Of a DNA stretch of 64,000 nt, positions 26,419 through 35,856 are shown piece after piece. A model generated the notes under the pieces. The model was not told the origin of the DNA. It made no database searches and saw nothing but the letters and a program-made list of their open reading frames with translations. Numbering within the stretch: the first letter of the stretch is position 1; each line of letters starts with the position of its first letter. This DNA is from an uncultured Flavobacteriaceae bacterium (GTDB lineage Bacteria; Bacteroidota; Bacteroidia; Flavobacteriales; Flavobacteriaceae): positions 310,001-374,000 of the forward strand of contig CANMRV010000004.1 of assembly GCA_947500435.1 (NCBI GenBank), read 5' to 3'. The position numbers and the translations under genes were made by a program.

Positions 26419-27255
26419 ATGCCCAACATCACCTACATAGAATACAACTTCAAAGTTAATCCCCTTCAACCAACATCGGACATACTGATAGCTGAGCTGG
26501 GCGAAGCAGGTTTTGAAAGTTTTGTAGAAAATGAAGATGGAGTCCTGGCATATATTCAAAAAAATGATTGGTCAGAGAATATTTTAGAATCAATCGATAT
26601 TTTAGAAAACGAAATTTTCAAAATCAGCTTTCAAATAAAAGAAATTGAACAGGAAAACTGGAATGCAACTTGGGAATCCAGTTTTAATGCCATTCAGGTA
26701 GATGATGCATGCGTTGTTCGTGCTCCTTTTCACGAAAAGCCAAATGTTGAGTTTGATATCGTCATTGAGCCTAAAATGAGCTTCGGAACAGGGCATCACG
26801 AAACTACTCACATGATGTTACAACATATTCTGGATCATGACTTTAAAGGAAAGTCTGTTTTAGATATGGGTAGTGGTACTGGAGTTCTTGGCATTTTAAC
26901 TGCATTGAAAGGAGCAGAAAATATTGATGCAATTGATATTGACCATTGGTGCTATTTAAACGCCAGAGAAAATGTAATACGAAATAATTGTGAGCAGATT
27001 AATGTTTTTGAGGGAGATTCGAGTTTATTGGTAGACCAGAAATACGATGTGGTCATTGCCAATATTAATAGAAATATTCTACTATCTGACATTCCAAAAT
27101 ATGCTAAAAGCCTGAATGCGAATGGCATACTTTTTCTTAGTGGGTTTTACGAAGAAGATATCCCAATGATAAGCTCTAAGTGCAATGAGGTGGCGTTAAA
27201 GTTTGAAAAAAACTTGCAAAAAAATAATTGGGTAGCCGTAAAATATGTATTTTAG
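26419..27255 (+). CDS. prmA: Ribosomal protein L11 methyltransferase
   Basis: The ATG at 26419 (MPNITYIEYNFKV) fits the family N-terminus better than the in-frame ATG 39 bases upstream, giving 278 residues. PrmA trimethylates L11 using S-adenosylmethionine. The N-terminal ferredoxin-like domain (LIAELGEAGFESFVENEDG) is followed by VIEPKMSFGTGHHETTHMML and the SAM motif VLDMGSGTGVLGILTALKGA. DAIDIDHWCYLNARENV and VIANINRNIL complete the domain. clpS follows after 32 bases. Confidence 0.95.
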   Translation: MPNITYIEYNFKVNPLQPTSDILIAELGEAGFESFVENEDGVLAYIQKNDWSENILESIDILENEIFKISFQIKEIEQENWNATWESSFNAIQVDDACVVRAPFHEKPNVEFDIVIEPKMSFGTGHHETTHMMLQHILDHDFKGKSVLDMGSGTGVLGILTALKGAENIDAIDIDHWCYLNARENVIRNNCEQINVFEGDSSLLVDQKYDVVIANINRNILLSDIPKYAKSLNANGILFLSGFYEEDIPMISSKCNEVALKFEKNLQKNNWVAVKYVF

Positions 27256-27287
27256 AAGCGTTACGACGTTATTAAACCCTGAATAGC

Positions 27288-27563
27288 ATGAGTAGGAAAG
27301 AGAAAATATCCGAAGAACTACTATTAGAGGAACAGGTTGTAGACCAAAACGAAATCGTTCTCTTTAACGATGAGGTAAACACCTTTGATCATGTAATCGA
27401 TACCTTAATCGATGTTTGTGATCACGTTCCTGAGCAAGCTGAACAATGTGCTTTAATTGTGCATCATAATGGAAAATGCACAGTAAAAACGGGTGAATTT
27501 AGTGATTTGGAACCTCGTTGCAGTAGGCTTTTGCAAGCAGGATTAAGTGCCGAAATTGTCTAG
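27288..27563 (+). CDS. clpS: ATP-dependent Clp protease adaptor ClpS
   Basis: ClpS delivers N-degron proteins to ClpAP. The 91-residue protein shows VLFNDEVNTFDHVIDTLIDVCDHVPEQAEQCALIVHHNGKC, with the NDE(V)NT motif that binds the N-end residue. A C-terminal helix (GLSAEIV) follows. An N-terminal tail of about 25 residues is free to enter the Clp ring. Its last codons overlap the GTG start of the large regulator gene by 17 bases. Confidence 0.95.
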   Translation: MSRKEKISEELLLEEQVVDQNEIVLFNDEVNTFDHVIDTLIDVCDHVPEQAEQCALIVHHNGKCTVKTGEFSDLEPRCSRLLQAGLSAEIV

Positions 27564-30414
27564 CTTCTCTTTTACTTCCAAAAAAAACATTTCCATTTTA
27601 AAGTCCATATGGATTCTATTCATAGGTGTATTCGCTCTTGTGACTTCACACAAATCGGCAATTGCCCAAGAGCTTCCTCCAATTGAAAATTTTTCTCCAG
27701 TTGACTATGGCGCTGAAAACCAAAATTGGGGTATTTCCCAGTCTAAACAAAAAAACATCTTTGTAGCAAATAATGGTGGACTCCTAGAATTCAATGGCAC
27801 TGTTTGGAAATTATACGGATCTCCCAATGGTTCAACAATTCGCTCTGTAAAAGCCATAAATAATGTTGTTTATACAGGTTGTTACATGGAGTTTGGTTTT
27901 TGGAAAAAGAATTCCTTAGGAGACTTAGAATACAATTCCATAAGCAACAACTTGACTTTCTCTTTGTTAGAAGACGAGGATTTCTGGAATATAGTTGAGT
28001 TAGATGATTGGGTGCTCTTTCAAAGCCTAGAGCGAATATATATCTATAATACGACGGATAAATCTGTTAAAGTGGTCGATTCTGAGTCGACAAAGGCGCA
28101 TATGTTCAATTTTCAAGGAACTATTTACTTCCATAACACAGCAAACGGACTTTTTAAAATTGAAAACGGGAAATCGGTCTTGGTCTCTGATGATTCCATT
28201 CTTAAAGAATCGATGGTTTTAGGAATTTTCTCCATCGAGAATAGACCGCTACTCGTTACCGAAAAAGGAGATTTTTATTTCTTAGAGAATGGCAGTTTGG
28301 TTCGATGGAATATTCCTCTAACCCAAGAATTAGATGCTATTAATGTTTATAGCAGCTTGCAGTTAGACGATGGGAGTATTGTTTTAGGTACCATTTCTAA
28401 TGGAATTCTACATATTAATAAGGATGGCAAAACACTTCAAAAAATCAACCAGGAAAAAGGTCTGAATAATAATACAGTACTATCCCTTTATGAGGATGTT
28501 GAGCACAATTTGTGGTTGGCGCTTGATAACGGAATTAGTGTTGTAAATATGGATTCTCCATTCAATGAGTATATCGACAACAATGGAAAACTCGGAGTGG
28601 TTTATGCGTCCGCCTTATTCAATGACTATTTGTATTTGGGAACTAATCAAGGTCTATTTTATAAACCGACCAATAGTGATGAAGATTTCAGTTTTGTAAA
28701 AGGCACTGAAGGTCAAGTGTGGTTGTTGAAGGTTATTGATTCTACTCTTTTCTGCGGACATAATAGAGGTACCTTCAACGTAGTGCAAGACAGGGCAGAA
28801 CTCATTTCTGATTTTCCCGGCACATGGGATTTGAAGCCTATTCCGAATCAAAGCAATTTACTGCTTCAAGGTAATTTTAATGGCCTAAGCATTTTAAAAA
28901 AGTCGAATGGTAAATGGGCATTGAGAAATACAATTGATGGATTTGATATTTCGAGTCGATTCTTTGAATTTCTTGGCGAAAATCAAGTGGCTGTAAATCG
29001 CGAGCTAAAAGGGGTATTTAAATTGAATTTAGACAAGGACTATAGAAAAGTAATTGCTATTGAAAATGAAGCTTCTAAAGGAGTTGGTGCCAGTTTGGTA
29101 ACCTATTTAGGTGATATTCTTTACACCTGTGATAATGGTATTTTTAAATATGATGCCCAACAGACTAAATTTGTTTCTGATACTATACTTACCAATGCAT
29201 TTTATGGTGATTTTGATAATCCCGTGGGTATTTTTATAACAGATGAACAATCAAAACGTCTTTGGTGTTTTACGAACAATAGCATTGCCTATGCATCTCC
29301 GGGAAAATTTGACACAAATTCCCAAGTCAGTAAAATAGCAATTCCAACATATGTCCGAAAAAACCTTGGTGTTTTAGGCTTTGAGAGTATAACTCCATTA
29401 GAAAATGAGAAATATCTCATAGGAATTTCGAACGGTTACCTAACCGTGGATTTGAATAAGTTGGCTGTCAAAGAATATACTGTACGGATTAATTCCATTT
29501 CCAGAAAATCTACCAAGTCATCATTTGAGAAAGTCCATAAAGCAGGTATTACCAAATTTGATTTTTTACATAATAATGTATTATTTACCTATAGCGTTCC
29601 TGAATTTGATAAATACACGGAAGTAAATTATCAGTACCAATTAGAAGGAATTTATGATAGTTGGAGCGACTGGGCCAATACTTCAAGTGTATCTTTTGAG
29701 AACTTGCCTTTCGGAAATTATACTTTTAAAATTAGGGCAAAAATCGGTAATGACCTTTCGGCAAATACCGCACCCTTTAAGTTTAGGATTGAAAGACCTT
29801 GGTACTTATCCAATCTGGCAATTTTCTTATATGTTCTAGGATTTACTTTGTTGGGATTCTTTATCCATAAAATGTATAAAAACTATTATAGAAAACAACG
29901 TGAGCAGCTATTGAGAGACACCAAGAAGAAGTTAAAACGAAAAAAGCTGAAGGCACAAAAGAAAATCGTTCAGATTAGGAATGAAAAGTTGCAAGAGGAA
30001 ATAGAAAGTAAAAACAGGGAGCTGGCGATTTCAACGATGAGTATTATCAAGAAGAACGAGTTTCTAAATGCGATTAAGGACCAATTAAAAGTTGATGCTG
30101 AAAACCCTCAAGTGAAATCGGTCATTCGTACGATAGACCGGAATATTAATAATTCGGATGATTGGAAATTTTTTGAAGATGCTTTTAATAATGCAGATAA
30201 AGATTTTTTGAAAAAAGTTAAAAGCGCGCACCCAGAATTAACAGCAAACGATTTACGTTTATGTGCCTATCTGCGATTAAATTTATCTTCAAAAGAAATT
30301 GCCCCATTGCTTAATATATCCGTTCGAAGCGTTGAGGTAAAACGCTATCGTTTGCGAAAAAAAATGAATCTTCCTCATGAAGATGGTCTTGCGGACTATA
30401 TTATGGAAATCTGA
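27547..30414 (+). CDS. Propeller/Y_Y_Y membrane sensor with LuxR-type HTH (SusR-like regulator)
   Basis: The start is GTG 27547 (TTG 27556 is an alternative); no ATG precedes the signal sequence. The 955-residue protein has a signal/anchor to about residue 41 and a two-propeller-like periplasmic region with WG and blade repeats (about 45-640). A Y_Y_Y-like beta domain follows at about 663-735, then one membrane helix at about 752-775, a basic coiled coil at about 778-845, and a C-terminal LuxR/GerE-type HTH (NLSSKEIAPLLNISVRSVEVKRYRLRKKM). It has no kinase or receiver, unlike hybrid two-component regulators, so periplasmic sugar sensing would act straight on DNA. It lies upstream of the GH16 gene, its likely target. 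Confidence 0.85.
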   Translation: MPKLSSFSFTSKKNISILKSIWILFIGVFALVTSHKSAIAQELPPIENFSPVDYGAENQNWGISQSKQKNIFVANNGGLLEFNGTVWKLYGSPNGSTIRSVKAINNVVYTGCYMEFGFWKKNSLGDLEYNSISNNLTFSLLEDEDFWNIVELDDWVLFQSLERIYIYNTTDKSVKVVDSESTKAHMFNFQGTIYFHNTANGLFKIENGKSVLVSDDSILKESMVLGIFSIENRPLLVTEKGDFYFLENGSLVRWNIPLTQELDAINVYSSLQLDDGSIVLGTISNGILHINKDGKTLQKINQEKGLNNNTVLSLYEDVEHNLWLALDNGISVVNMDSPFNEYIDNNGKLGVVYASALFNDYLYLGTNQGLFYKPTNSDEDFSFVKGTEGQVWLLKVIDSTLFCGHNRGTFNVVQDRAELISDFPGTWDLKPIPNQSNLLLQGNFNGLSILKKSNGKWALRNTIDGFDISSRFFEFLGENQVAVNRELKGVFKLNLDKDYRKVIAIENEASKGVGASLVTYLGDILYTCDNGIFKYDAQQTKFVSDTILTNAFYGDFDNPVGIFITDEQSKRLWCFTNNSIAYASPGKFDTNSQVSKIAIPTYVRKNLGVLGFESITPLENEKYLIGISNGYLTVDLNKLAVKEYTVRINSISRKSTKSSFEKVHKAGITKFDFLHNNVLFTYSVPEFDKYTEVNYQYQLEGIYDSWSDWANTSSVSFENLPFGNYTFKIRAKIGNDLSANTAPFKFRIERPWYLSNLAIFLYVLGFTLLGFFIHKMYKNYYRKQREQLLRDTKKKLKRKKLKAQKKIVQIRNEKLQEEIESKNRELAISTMSIIKKNEFLNAIKDQLKVDAENPQVKSVIRTIDRNINNSDDWKFFEDAFNNADKDFLKKVKSAHPELTANDLRLCAYLRLNLSSKEIAPLLNISVRSVEVKRYRLRKKMNLPHEDGLADYIMEI

Positions 30415-30448
30415 CAACTACAACACTACGTCAATTTACCACAACATT

Positions 30449-30584
30449 ACCCATACAAAGGCAAATTTAGACCATATTCGGTAAATCCCCTTCCTATTGT
30501 CAAAACCGTTAGAATAACCCACAAATATTAAGGATTTGACACTCTAAGATGTTAATTTTTGATTTGTATGTTTTTTGTATGGGT
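30449..30584. promoter_or_regulatory. Candidate operator sites upstream of the GH16 gene
   Basis: ACCCATACAAA (30449-30459) and TTTGTATGGGT (30574-30584) are a perfect 11-bp inverted pair in the 297-bp gap before the GH16 gene. A further TTTGTATG (30563-30570) stands 11 bases, one helical turn, before the right-hand site. The layout suits a dimeric or looping regulator, perhaps the LuxR-type protein encoded just upstream. Otherwise this gap holds only AT-rich DNA. Confidence 0.5.
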
Positions 30585-30711
30585 TCATTTTGCTGATTCT
30601 TCTATTAAGTATAATAAATTGCCAAAGTGATTTTCTAGACTAAATGCTAACTATTTATTAGAAAGGCACTTATACCGAAAAAATAAGTTAAACAAAAAAA
30701 GAAGACAAACT

Positions 30712-32823
30712 ATGAAAAAAATGAAGTACATCATTGCAGCACTTTTTATGATTATATTGAGTTGTGAGGAAGACGATAGTCCTGTTGTTTTACCACTAGC
30801 AAATCTCTCAGCTAATTCTGAAGTTCCTATGGATGGCTCTGGTAATGTTACCATTAAAGCCTCAGCACAAGGAGCTGAATCATACACCTTTGATTTTGGT
30901 GATGGAACAACCGGCCAATCTTTAACCGGTTATATCGTAAAAACATATGAAATGGCAGGTCAAAATAGTTACACTGTGACTATCACGGCCAACGGAGCAG
31001 ATGGTTCAACAATTACTGAAACTATTCAGGTATCCGTTGATATTCCCGAAATGACTTCTGAACTGGTTACTTTCCTAACCAACGGAGATTCTAAAACTTG
31101 GTATATAGCGGCTGCTCAACCTGGCCATCTTGGTTTGGGCCCTGCACGCGAAGGTATTGATGGTGACTGGTGGTACCCTAAATGGTATTCGGCTATGGCT
31201 TTCGAAAAATGTGGGAGTGAAATCTCCGATTGCTTTTGTGATGATGAACTAACCTTTTCGTTAAATAGCGCTGGAGAAGTATCCTATGAACTTGATAACA
31301 AAGGACAAACTTTCTTCAATGTAGGGCACAAAGATGTTGTTGGTGGAACAGCTGATGAAGATTCTTGTTACGATTTTGATACTTCAGGTTCTAAGACCGT
31401 TACTATGTCAATGGTTGGGGGTAATGTTCCAGAAGGAGAAACCACTGGTATGCAAATGGATTTTTCGGATGGCGGTTTTATGAGCTACTATGTTGGTTCT
31501 TCATCTTACGAAATTTTATCAATTAGCGAAGATTTATTATACGTACGTACTTACGATACCGAGAATCCTGATTTGGCTTGGTACCATAGGTTTACTACAG
31601 CACCTCCGACTGGTGGTGGTGGAGAAGAAAGTTTAGAGACTGTATTTACGAACTTAGTCTGGTCGGATGAGTTTGATGTTGATGGAGCTCCTAATCCAGC
31701 AAATTGGACATATGACCTGGGCGCAGGTGGCTGGGGTAACGGTGAGGCTCAGTCCTATACTGATGACCCTGAAAATGTTAAAGTTGAGGGTGGTATGTTA
31801 AAGATTACTGCCAAAGGATCTGGTGACGGAGGTGGTGCTACGCATTATTATGACGATGTAACTTTGGTTGCTACGGGTGGTGCAACTTCTTCTATAGAAG
31901 ATTTCGAAGGAACTGCCCCACCATTTGAAGCCTTTGGTGGAGCTTCAACTGAAGTAATTGATAATCCTGATGCGACAGGAGAAAACACATCGGTAAAGGT
32001 AGCCCAGTCCATAAAACCAGTTGGTGCTGAAGTTTGGGCAGGATCATTTTTCGATTTGGACACTCCACTTGATTTGGCGAACTCTACTAGTATAAGCATT
32101 AAAACGTGGTCTCCAGCGGTAGGCGCCGTAGTTAGACTAAAGATTGAAGATAAAGGTGACAATACCAAATTCATTGAGATTGATGCGAATACAACTGTAG
32201 CTGAGGCATGGGAGACCTTAACTTTTGACCTTAGTGCTGCAGCCCCTGCTGTCGATCCAACGTTTAACTACGACAGATTTGTGCTATTCTTTGATTTCGG
32301 TGTTAGTCCTACTGGAGATGCTGCGTACACTTCGGCAAGAATCAAATCAGAAGGTTTACAAGAATTTACTTATGGTAGAGTAGAGATTAGAGCCAAGCTT
32401 CCTTCTGCAGGTGGCACTTGGCCGGCATTGTGGGCCTTAGGTGCAAACTTTAGTACTGTGGGATGGCCAGACTCTGGTGAAATCGACATTATGGAACATG
32501 TTGGAAATAATCCGAATGTACCCTCCAGCGCTCTGCATTACCCAGGAAACTTTGCAGGTACAGCGGTAACCGCTTCAACCTCCGTGCCAACAGCAACGTC
32601 AGAGTTTCATAATTATACAGTGGAATGGACAACTGATAGCATTAAGTTTGTAGTTGATGATGAACTTGTTCACCTAAGTTTTGAAAATACTTCGGACACT
32701 CCCTTTAACAGTGATTTCTTCTTTATCATGAATATTGCCATGGGTGGTACTTTAGGTGGATCAATTGATCCAGCATTTACAGAAGATACTATGGAAGTAG
32801 ACTATATCAGGGTTTATCAATAA
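30712..32823 (+). CDS. Surface lipoprotein GH16 endo-beta-glucanase with PKD and inserted domain
   Basis: The 703-residue protein has a lipobox IILSC (Cys 18) followed by EEDDS, an acidic stretch like the Bacteroidetes surface-export signal. It contains a PKD domain (about 28-110, with TFDFGDGTT), a less known domain (about 112-300), a TGGGGEE linker, and a GH16 catalytic domain (about 308-703). The active-site motif is EIDIME, with E590 nucleophile, D592 and E595 acid/base. WTYDLGAGGWGNGEAQSYT and FTYGRVEIRAKLPSAGGTWPALWALG are as in laminarinases. About 160 residues (about 375-537) that look like a carbohydrate-binding beta sandwich interrupt the fold. The likely substrate is beta-1,3-glucan. 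Confidence 0.88.
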   Translation: MKKMKYIIAALFMIILSCEEDDSPVVLPLANLSANSEVPMDGSGNVTIKASAQGAESYTFDFGDGTTGQSLTGYIVKTYEMAGQNSYTVTITANGADGSTITETIQVSVDIPEMTSELVTFLTNGDSKTWYIAAAQPGHLGLGPAREGIDGDWWYPKWYSAMAFEKCGSEISDCFCDDELTFSLNSAGEVSYELDNKGQTFFNVGHKDVVGGTADEDSCYDFDTSGSKTVTMSMVGGNVPEGETTGMQMDFSDGGFMSYYVGSSSYEILSISEDLLYVRTYDTENPDLAWYHRFTTAPPTGGGGEESLETVFTNLVWSDEFDVDGAPNPANWTYDLGAGGWGNGEAQSYTDDPENVKVEGGMLKITAKGSGDGGGATHYYDDVTLVATGGATSSIEDFEGTAPPFEAFGGASTEVIDNPDATGENTSVKVAQSIKPVGAEVWAGSFFDLDTPLDLANSTSISIKTWSPAVGAVVRLKIEDKGDNTKFIEIDANTTVAEAWETLTFDLSAAAPAVDPTFNYDRFVLFFDFGVSPTGDAAYTSARIKSEGLQEFTYGRVEIRAKLPSAGGTWPALWALGANFSTVGWPDSGEIDIMEHVGNNPNVPSSALHYPGNFAGTAVTASTSVPTATSEFHNYTVEWTTDSIKFVVDDELVHLSFENTSDTPFNSDFFFIMNIAMGGTLGGSIDPAFTEDTMEVDYIRVYQ

Positions 32824-32846
32824 ATTGAATTAGATTTGTTTATAAG

Positions 32847-32879
32847 GGCCAATGGACTTCCCCCACCATTGGCCTTTTT
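32847..32879 (+). terminator. Intrinsic terminator after the GH16 gene
   Basis: GGCCAATGG (32847-32855) pairs perfectly with CCATTGGCC (32866-32874) and is followed by five T. The MFS gene 83 bases on therefore probably needs its own promoter or some read-through. Confidence 0.88.
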
Positions 32880-32961
32880 CCTTAATTTCAAATAGAGAAC
32901 TAAGCTGTAATTTCCAGTAATTTGAAATACATTAAATTACAAAAACCATAAATCCAAACAA

Positions 32962-34503
32962 ATGAACAAACCAGCTGCTGAAATAAAAATGAATAGGTCT
33001 TACACAGTTCTTATAAGTCTAATTGTCGCCTTAGGAGGGTTTTTATTGGGCTTTGATAGCGCAGTTATTTCTGGCGCGGTCAAAGGAATTACCGTTTATT
33101 TTGAGATGACGGAATGGATGCTCGGGTTTTCGGTGGGCTGCGTTGTATTTGGAGCGATGGCCGGGAATCTAATGGCGGGCCCTCTTGCGGATCGCTTCGG
33201 TAGAAAAAAGGTGTTGATCATTGTGGCGGCACTTTTTACTATATCCGCGACATGGTCGGCAATGGCAACGGGTTACACCGAATTTATCATAGCTAGAATA
33301 ATTGGTGGTATCGGTATTGGGGGAGCGATTTTGATTGCGCCCATTTATATTGCTGAAATCGCACCACCGAAACTAAGGGGCAGTTTGGTCTCTTTTAATC
33401 AATTGAATATTGTAATCGGTATTTCCGTAGCCTATTTTTCAAACTACTTTCTGGTAAATATGGAAGGGGAAAGCTGGCGCTGGATGTTGGGAGTAGAGGC
33501 AATTCCTGCTGCAATTTATTTTCTTGCACTATTTGTCGTTCCCAGAAGCCCGAGATGGTTAATCCAGAAGCTGGATAAGGAAGAACTCGCGCAAAACACA
33601 CTAACGAAAATAGGAGGAGAGGAATACGCAAAAGAAACGATCTCTGAAATTCGAAGAGGCCTTGCGAAAAAGGAAACTAAAGGAAAACTTTCCGATATCT
33701 TCAAAAGTAAATATGCCACAATTATGATCATTGCATTGGGCATTGCGTTTTTTCAACAGATTACCGGAATAAATGCGGTTTTTTACTATGCACCTACCAT
33801 TTTTGAGCAGGCTGGTGGAAGTACCGATTCATCATTTCTGCAAGCAATCGTGGTTGGTCTTACCAACCTTGTATTTACCTTGGTAGCCATTTGGCTTATT
33901 GATCGATTGGGAAGGAAACCTTTATTGATGATTGGCACTACCTGTATGACGATTGCACTTTTAATGGCGGCCTATGCCTTTAACAACGCGACTTATGACT
34001 TTAATGAGAAGACGCTTTCCAAAATAGAAAATCAAGGACTTAGAATAACATTGAGCGATCTTGAAGGTAAGTCTTTTGATGGCCAGGCGGCCTTGTTTGA
34101 AGCAGTAGAACCAAAGTTGGAAAGCGCACAGTTTTTAGACTTTAAACGAAACCAGATTACCAATTTCATTCAAATCAATGCCACCTTGGTATTGATTGCA
34201 ATACTGCTTTATGTAGCGTCATTTGCTATATCACTTGGTCCCGTCATGTGGACATTGATTTCGGAGGTTTTCCCCAGTAAAATAAAGGGAATAGCTATAT
34301 CTGTAGTAGGCTTTTTTAATTCGTTGGTAAGTTTTTCGGTAACACAAGTCTTTCCTTGGGAGCTGTCCAATTTGGGCCCAACAGTTACTTTCGCGATATA
34401 CGCCTTGCTCTCTTTCTGCGCGATTCTTTTTGTATATAAATTTGTAATCGAGACCAAAGGAAAAACCCTAGAAGAAGTTGAAGAATTATTAATTCGAAAA
34501 TAA
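32962..34503 (+). CDS. MFS sugar porter (sugar/H+ symporter family)
   Basis: The 513-residue protein has twelve helices and the sugar-porter signatures GGFLLGFDSAVISGA, ADRFGRKKVL, PIYIAEIAPPKLRGSL, PRSPRWLIQK, FQQITGINAVFYYAPTIFE, DRLGRKPLL and the closing ETKGKTLEEVEELL. It imports sugars across the inner membrane with protons. A loop of about 60 residues (about 343-405) between two late helices is longer than in XylE-like porters. It is followed 8 bases later by the GH-A lipoprotein gene. In this locus it may carry glucose or short beta-glucan oligomers; that is inferred. Confidence 0.92.
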   Translation: MNKPAAEIKMNRSYTVLISLIVALGGFLLGFDSAVISGAVKGITVYFEMTEWMLGFSVGCVVFGAMAGNLMAGPLADRFGRKKVLIIVAALFTISATWSAMATGYTEFIIARIIGGIGIGGAILIAPIYIAEIAPPKLRGSLVSFNQLNIVIGISVAYFSNYFLVNMEGESWRWMLGVEAIPAAIYFLALFVVPRSPRWLIQKLDKEELAQNTLTKIGGEEYAKETISEIRRGLAKKETKGKLSDIFKSKYATIMIIALGIAFFQQITGINAVFYYAPTIFEQAGGSTDSSFLQAIVVGLTNLVFTLVAIWLIDRLGRKPLLMIGTTCMTIALLMAAYAFNNATYDFNEKTLSKIENQGLRITLSDLEGKSFDGQAALFEAVEPKLESAQFLDFKRNQITNFIQINATLVLIAILLYVASFAISLGPVMWTLISEVFPSKIKGIAISVVGFFNSLVSFSVTQVFPWELSNLGPTVTFAIYALLSFCAILFVYKFVIETKGKTLEEVEELLIRK

Positions 34504-34511
34504 AATTCAAA

Positions 34512-35831
34512 ATGTTACGATTATTTTTTGGTCTTAGTTTCTGTGTTCTTTTATCATGTAAACAAAATACGGAAAGTAAAAAATCAGAACCTGTCATCCA
34601 ACAAGAACTGGGCCCCGCGAAGGTTGAAGTAAAAAAAGAAAGCGGAAAATATAAATTATTGGTCAATGGTGGGGATTTTTATATAAAAGGTGCCGGTCTC
34701 GAGTTTGGAAATGTACTTGCATTAGCAAAACACAAGGCAAATTCCTTTAGAACTTGGCGTACTGAAAATGGTAGGAAATCGGCCAAAGAAGTGTTGGATG
34801 AAGCTCATGAAAATGGACTTATGGTAACTATGGGTATTGAAGTAGGTCGAGAACGTCACGGATTTGACTATGACGATCCAGAAATGGTAGAAAAACAACT
34901 GGAAGAAATCAGGGAACAGGTTTTGACCTTAAAAGATCATCCTGCATTGTTGATATGGGGAATCGGCAACGAACTTAATTTGCATTATACGAAGCCAAAG
35001 GTATGGGATGCGGTAAACGATATTTCCAAAATGATTCATGAAGAAGATCCCAATCATCCGACGACGACCAGTTTGGCAGGATTGGCCCAAAAAGAAGTTG
35101 ATTATATCAAGGAACGCTGTTCAGACCTAGATATATTATCAGTGCAGATGTATGGAGACTTACCAGATTTGCCCAATTTAATCAAAAAGTTCGGTTGGGA
35201 AGGGCCCTATATGGTTACTGAATGGGGGGCAACAGGTCATTGGGAAGTCCCTACGACAAGTTGGGGAGCACCTATCGAAGAACACAGCTCCGCTAAAGCC
35301 GCGAACTATCTCAAGCGGTTCAAAGGAGGGATCGAGGCCGATTCGCTACAATGCATCGGGTCTTATGTTTTTCTATGGGGAAATAAACAAGAACGTACAC
35401 CCACATGGTACGGTATTTTTCTAGAGGATGGGAAGGAAACGGAGTCCGTTGACGTGATGCATTACATCTGGAATGGAACTTGGCCTAAAAACCGTACTCC
35501 GATTATCGAAGAGTATAAGCTAGAGGGGAAAACTGCTTATGACAATGTGGAGCTAGAGGCGGATAAACAATATACCGCAGAAATAATAGTGAAGGATTAT
35601 GAAGGTGATGTCATTACCTATTCATGGGAGATTATGCCTGAAAGTACAGATCTAAAGGACGGCGGCGATGCTGAGGCGCGACCAGAAGCCATAAATGGTT
35701 TGATTGTTTCTCAAAACGGGGGTACCGTAGTGTTTAAGTCTCCAGGTGAGGGCGTTTATCGTCTATTCGTATATGCTTCCGATGGGCATGATCAAGCTGC
35801 AGCGGCCAACATACCCTTTATGGTCAATTAA
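34512..35831 (+). CDS. Clan GH-A lipoprotein glycosidase, GH158/GH2-like
   Basis: The 439-residue lipoprotein (lipobox VLLSC, Cys 16) has a TIM barrel from about residue 50 to 330. Clan GH-A catalytic positions are visible: acid/base E154 in IWGIGNELN and nucleophile E237 in MVTEWGATG. SFRTWRTENG lies near strand 1 and a late YVFLWGNKQE on strand 8. A C-terminal Ig-like domain (about 345-439) follows. Barrel plus Ig-like tail on a lipoprotein is what I recall for GH158 endo-beta-1,3-glucanases. GH2-like beta-glycosidases are the alternative. Context (GH16, phosphorylase) favours beta-glucan. Confidence 0.75.
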   Translation: MLRLFFGLSFCVLLSCKQNTESKKSEPVIQQELGPAKVEVKKESGKYKLLVNGGDFYIKGAGLEFGNVLALAKHKANSFRTWRTENGRKSAKEVLDEAHENGLMVTMGIEVGRERHGFDYDDPEMVEKQLEEIREQVLTLKDHPALLIWGIGNELNLHYTKPKVWDAVNDISKMIHEEDPNHPTTTSLAGLAQKEVDYIKERCSDLDILSVQMYGDLPDLPNLIKKFGWEGPYMVTEWGATGHWEVPTTSWGAPIEEHSSAKAANYLKRFKGGIEADSLQCIGSYVFLWGNKQERTPTWYGIFLEDGKETESVDVMHYIWNGTWPKNRTPIIEEYKLEGKTAYDNVELEADKQYTAEIIVKDYEGDVITYSWEIMPESTDLKDGGDAEARPEAINGLIVSQNGGTVVFKSPGEGVYRLFVYASDGHDQAAAANIPFMVN

Positions 35832-35856
35832 TTGATATTTAAAAACTTACACAACA

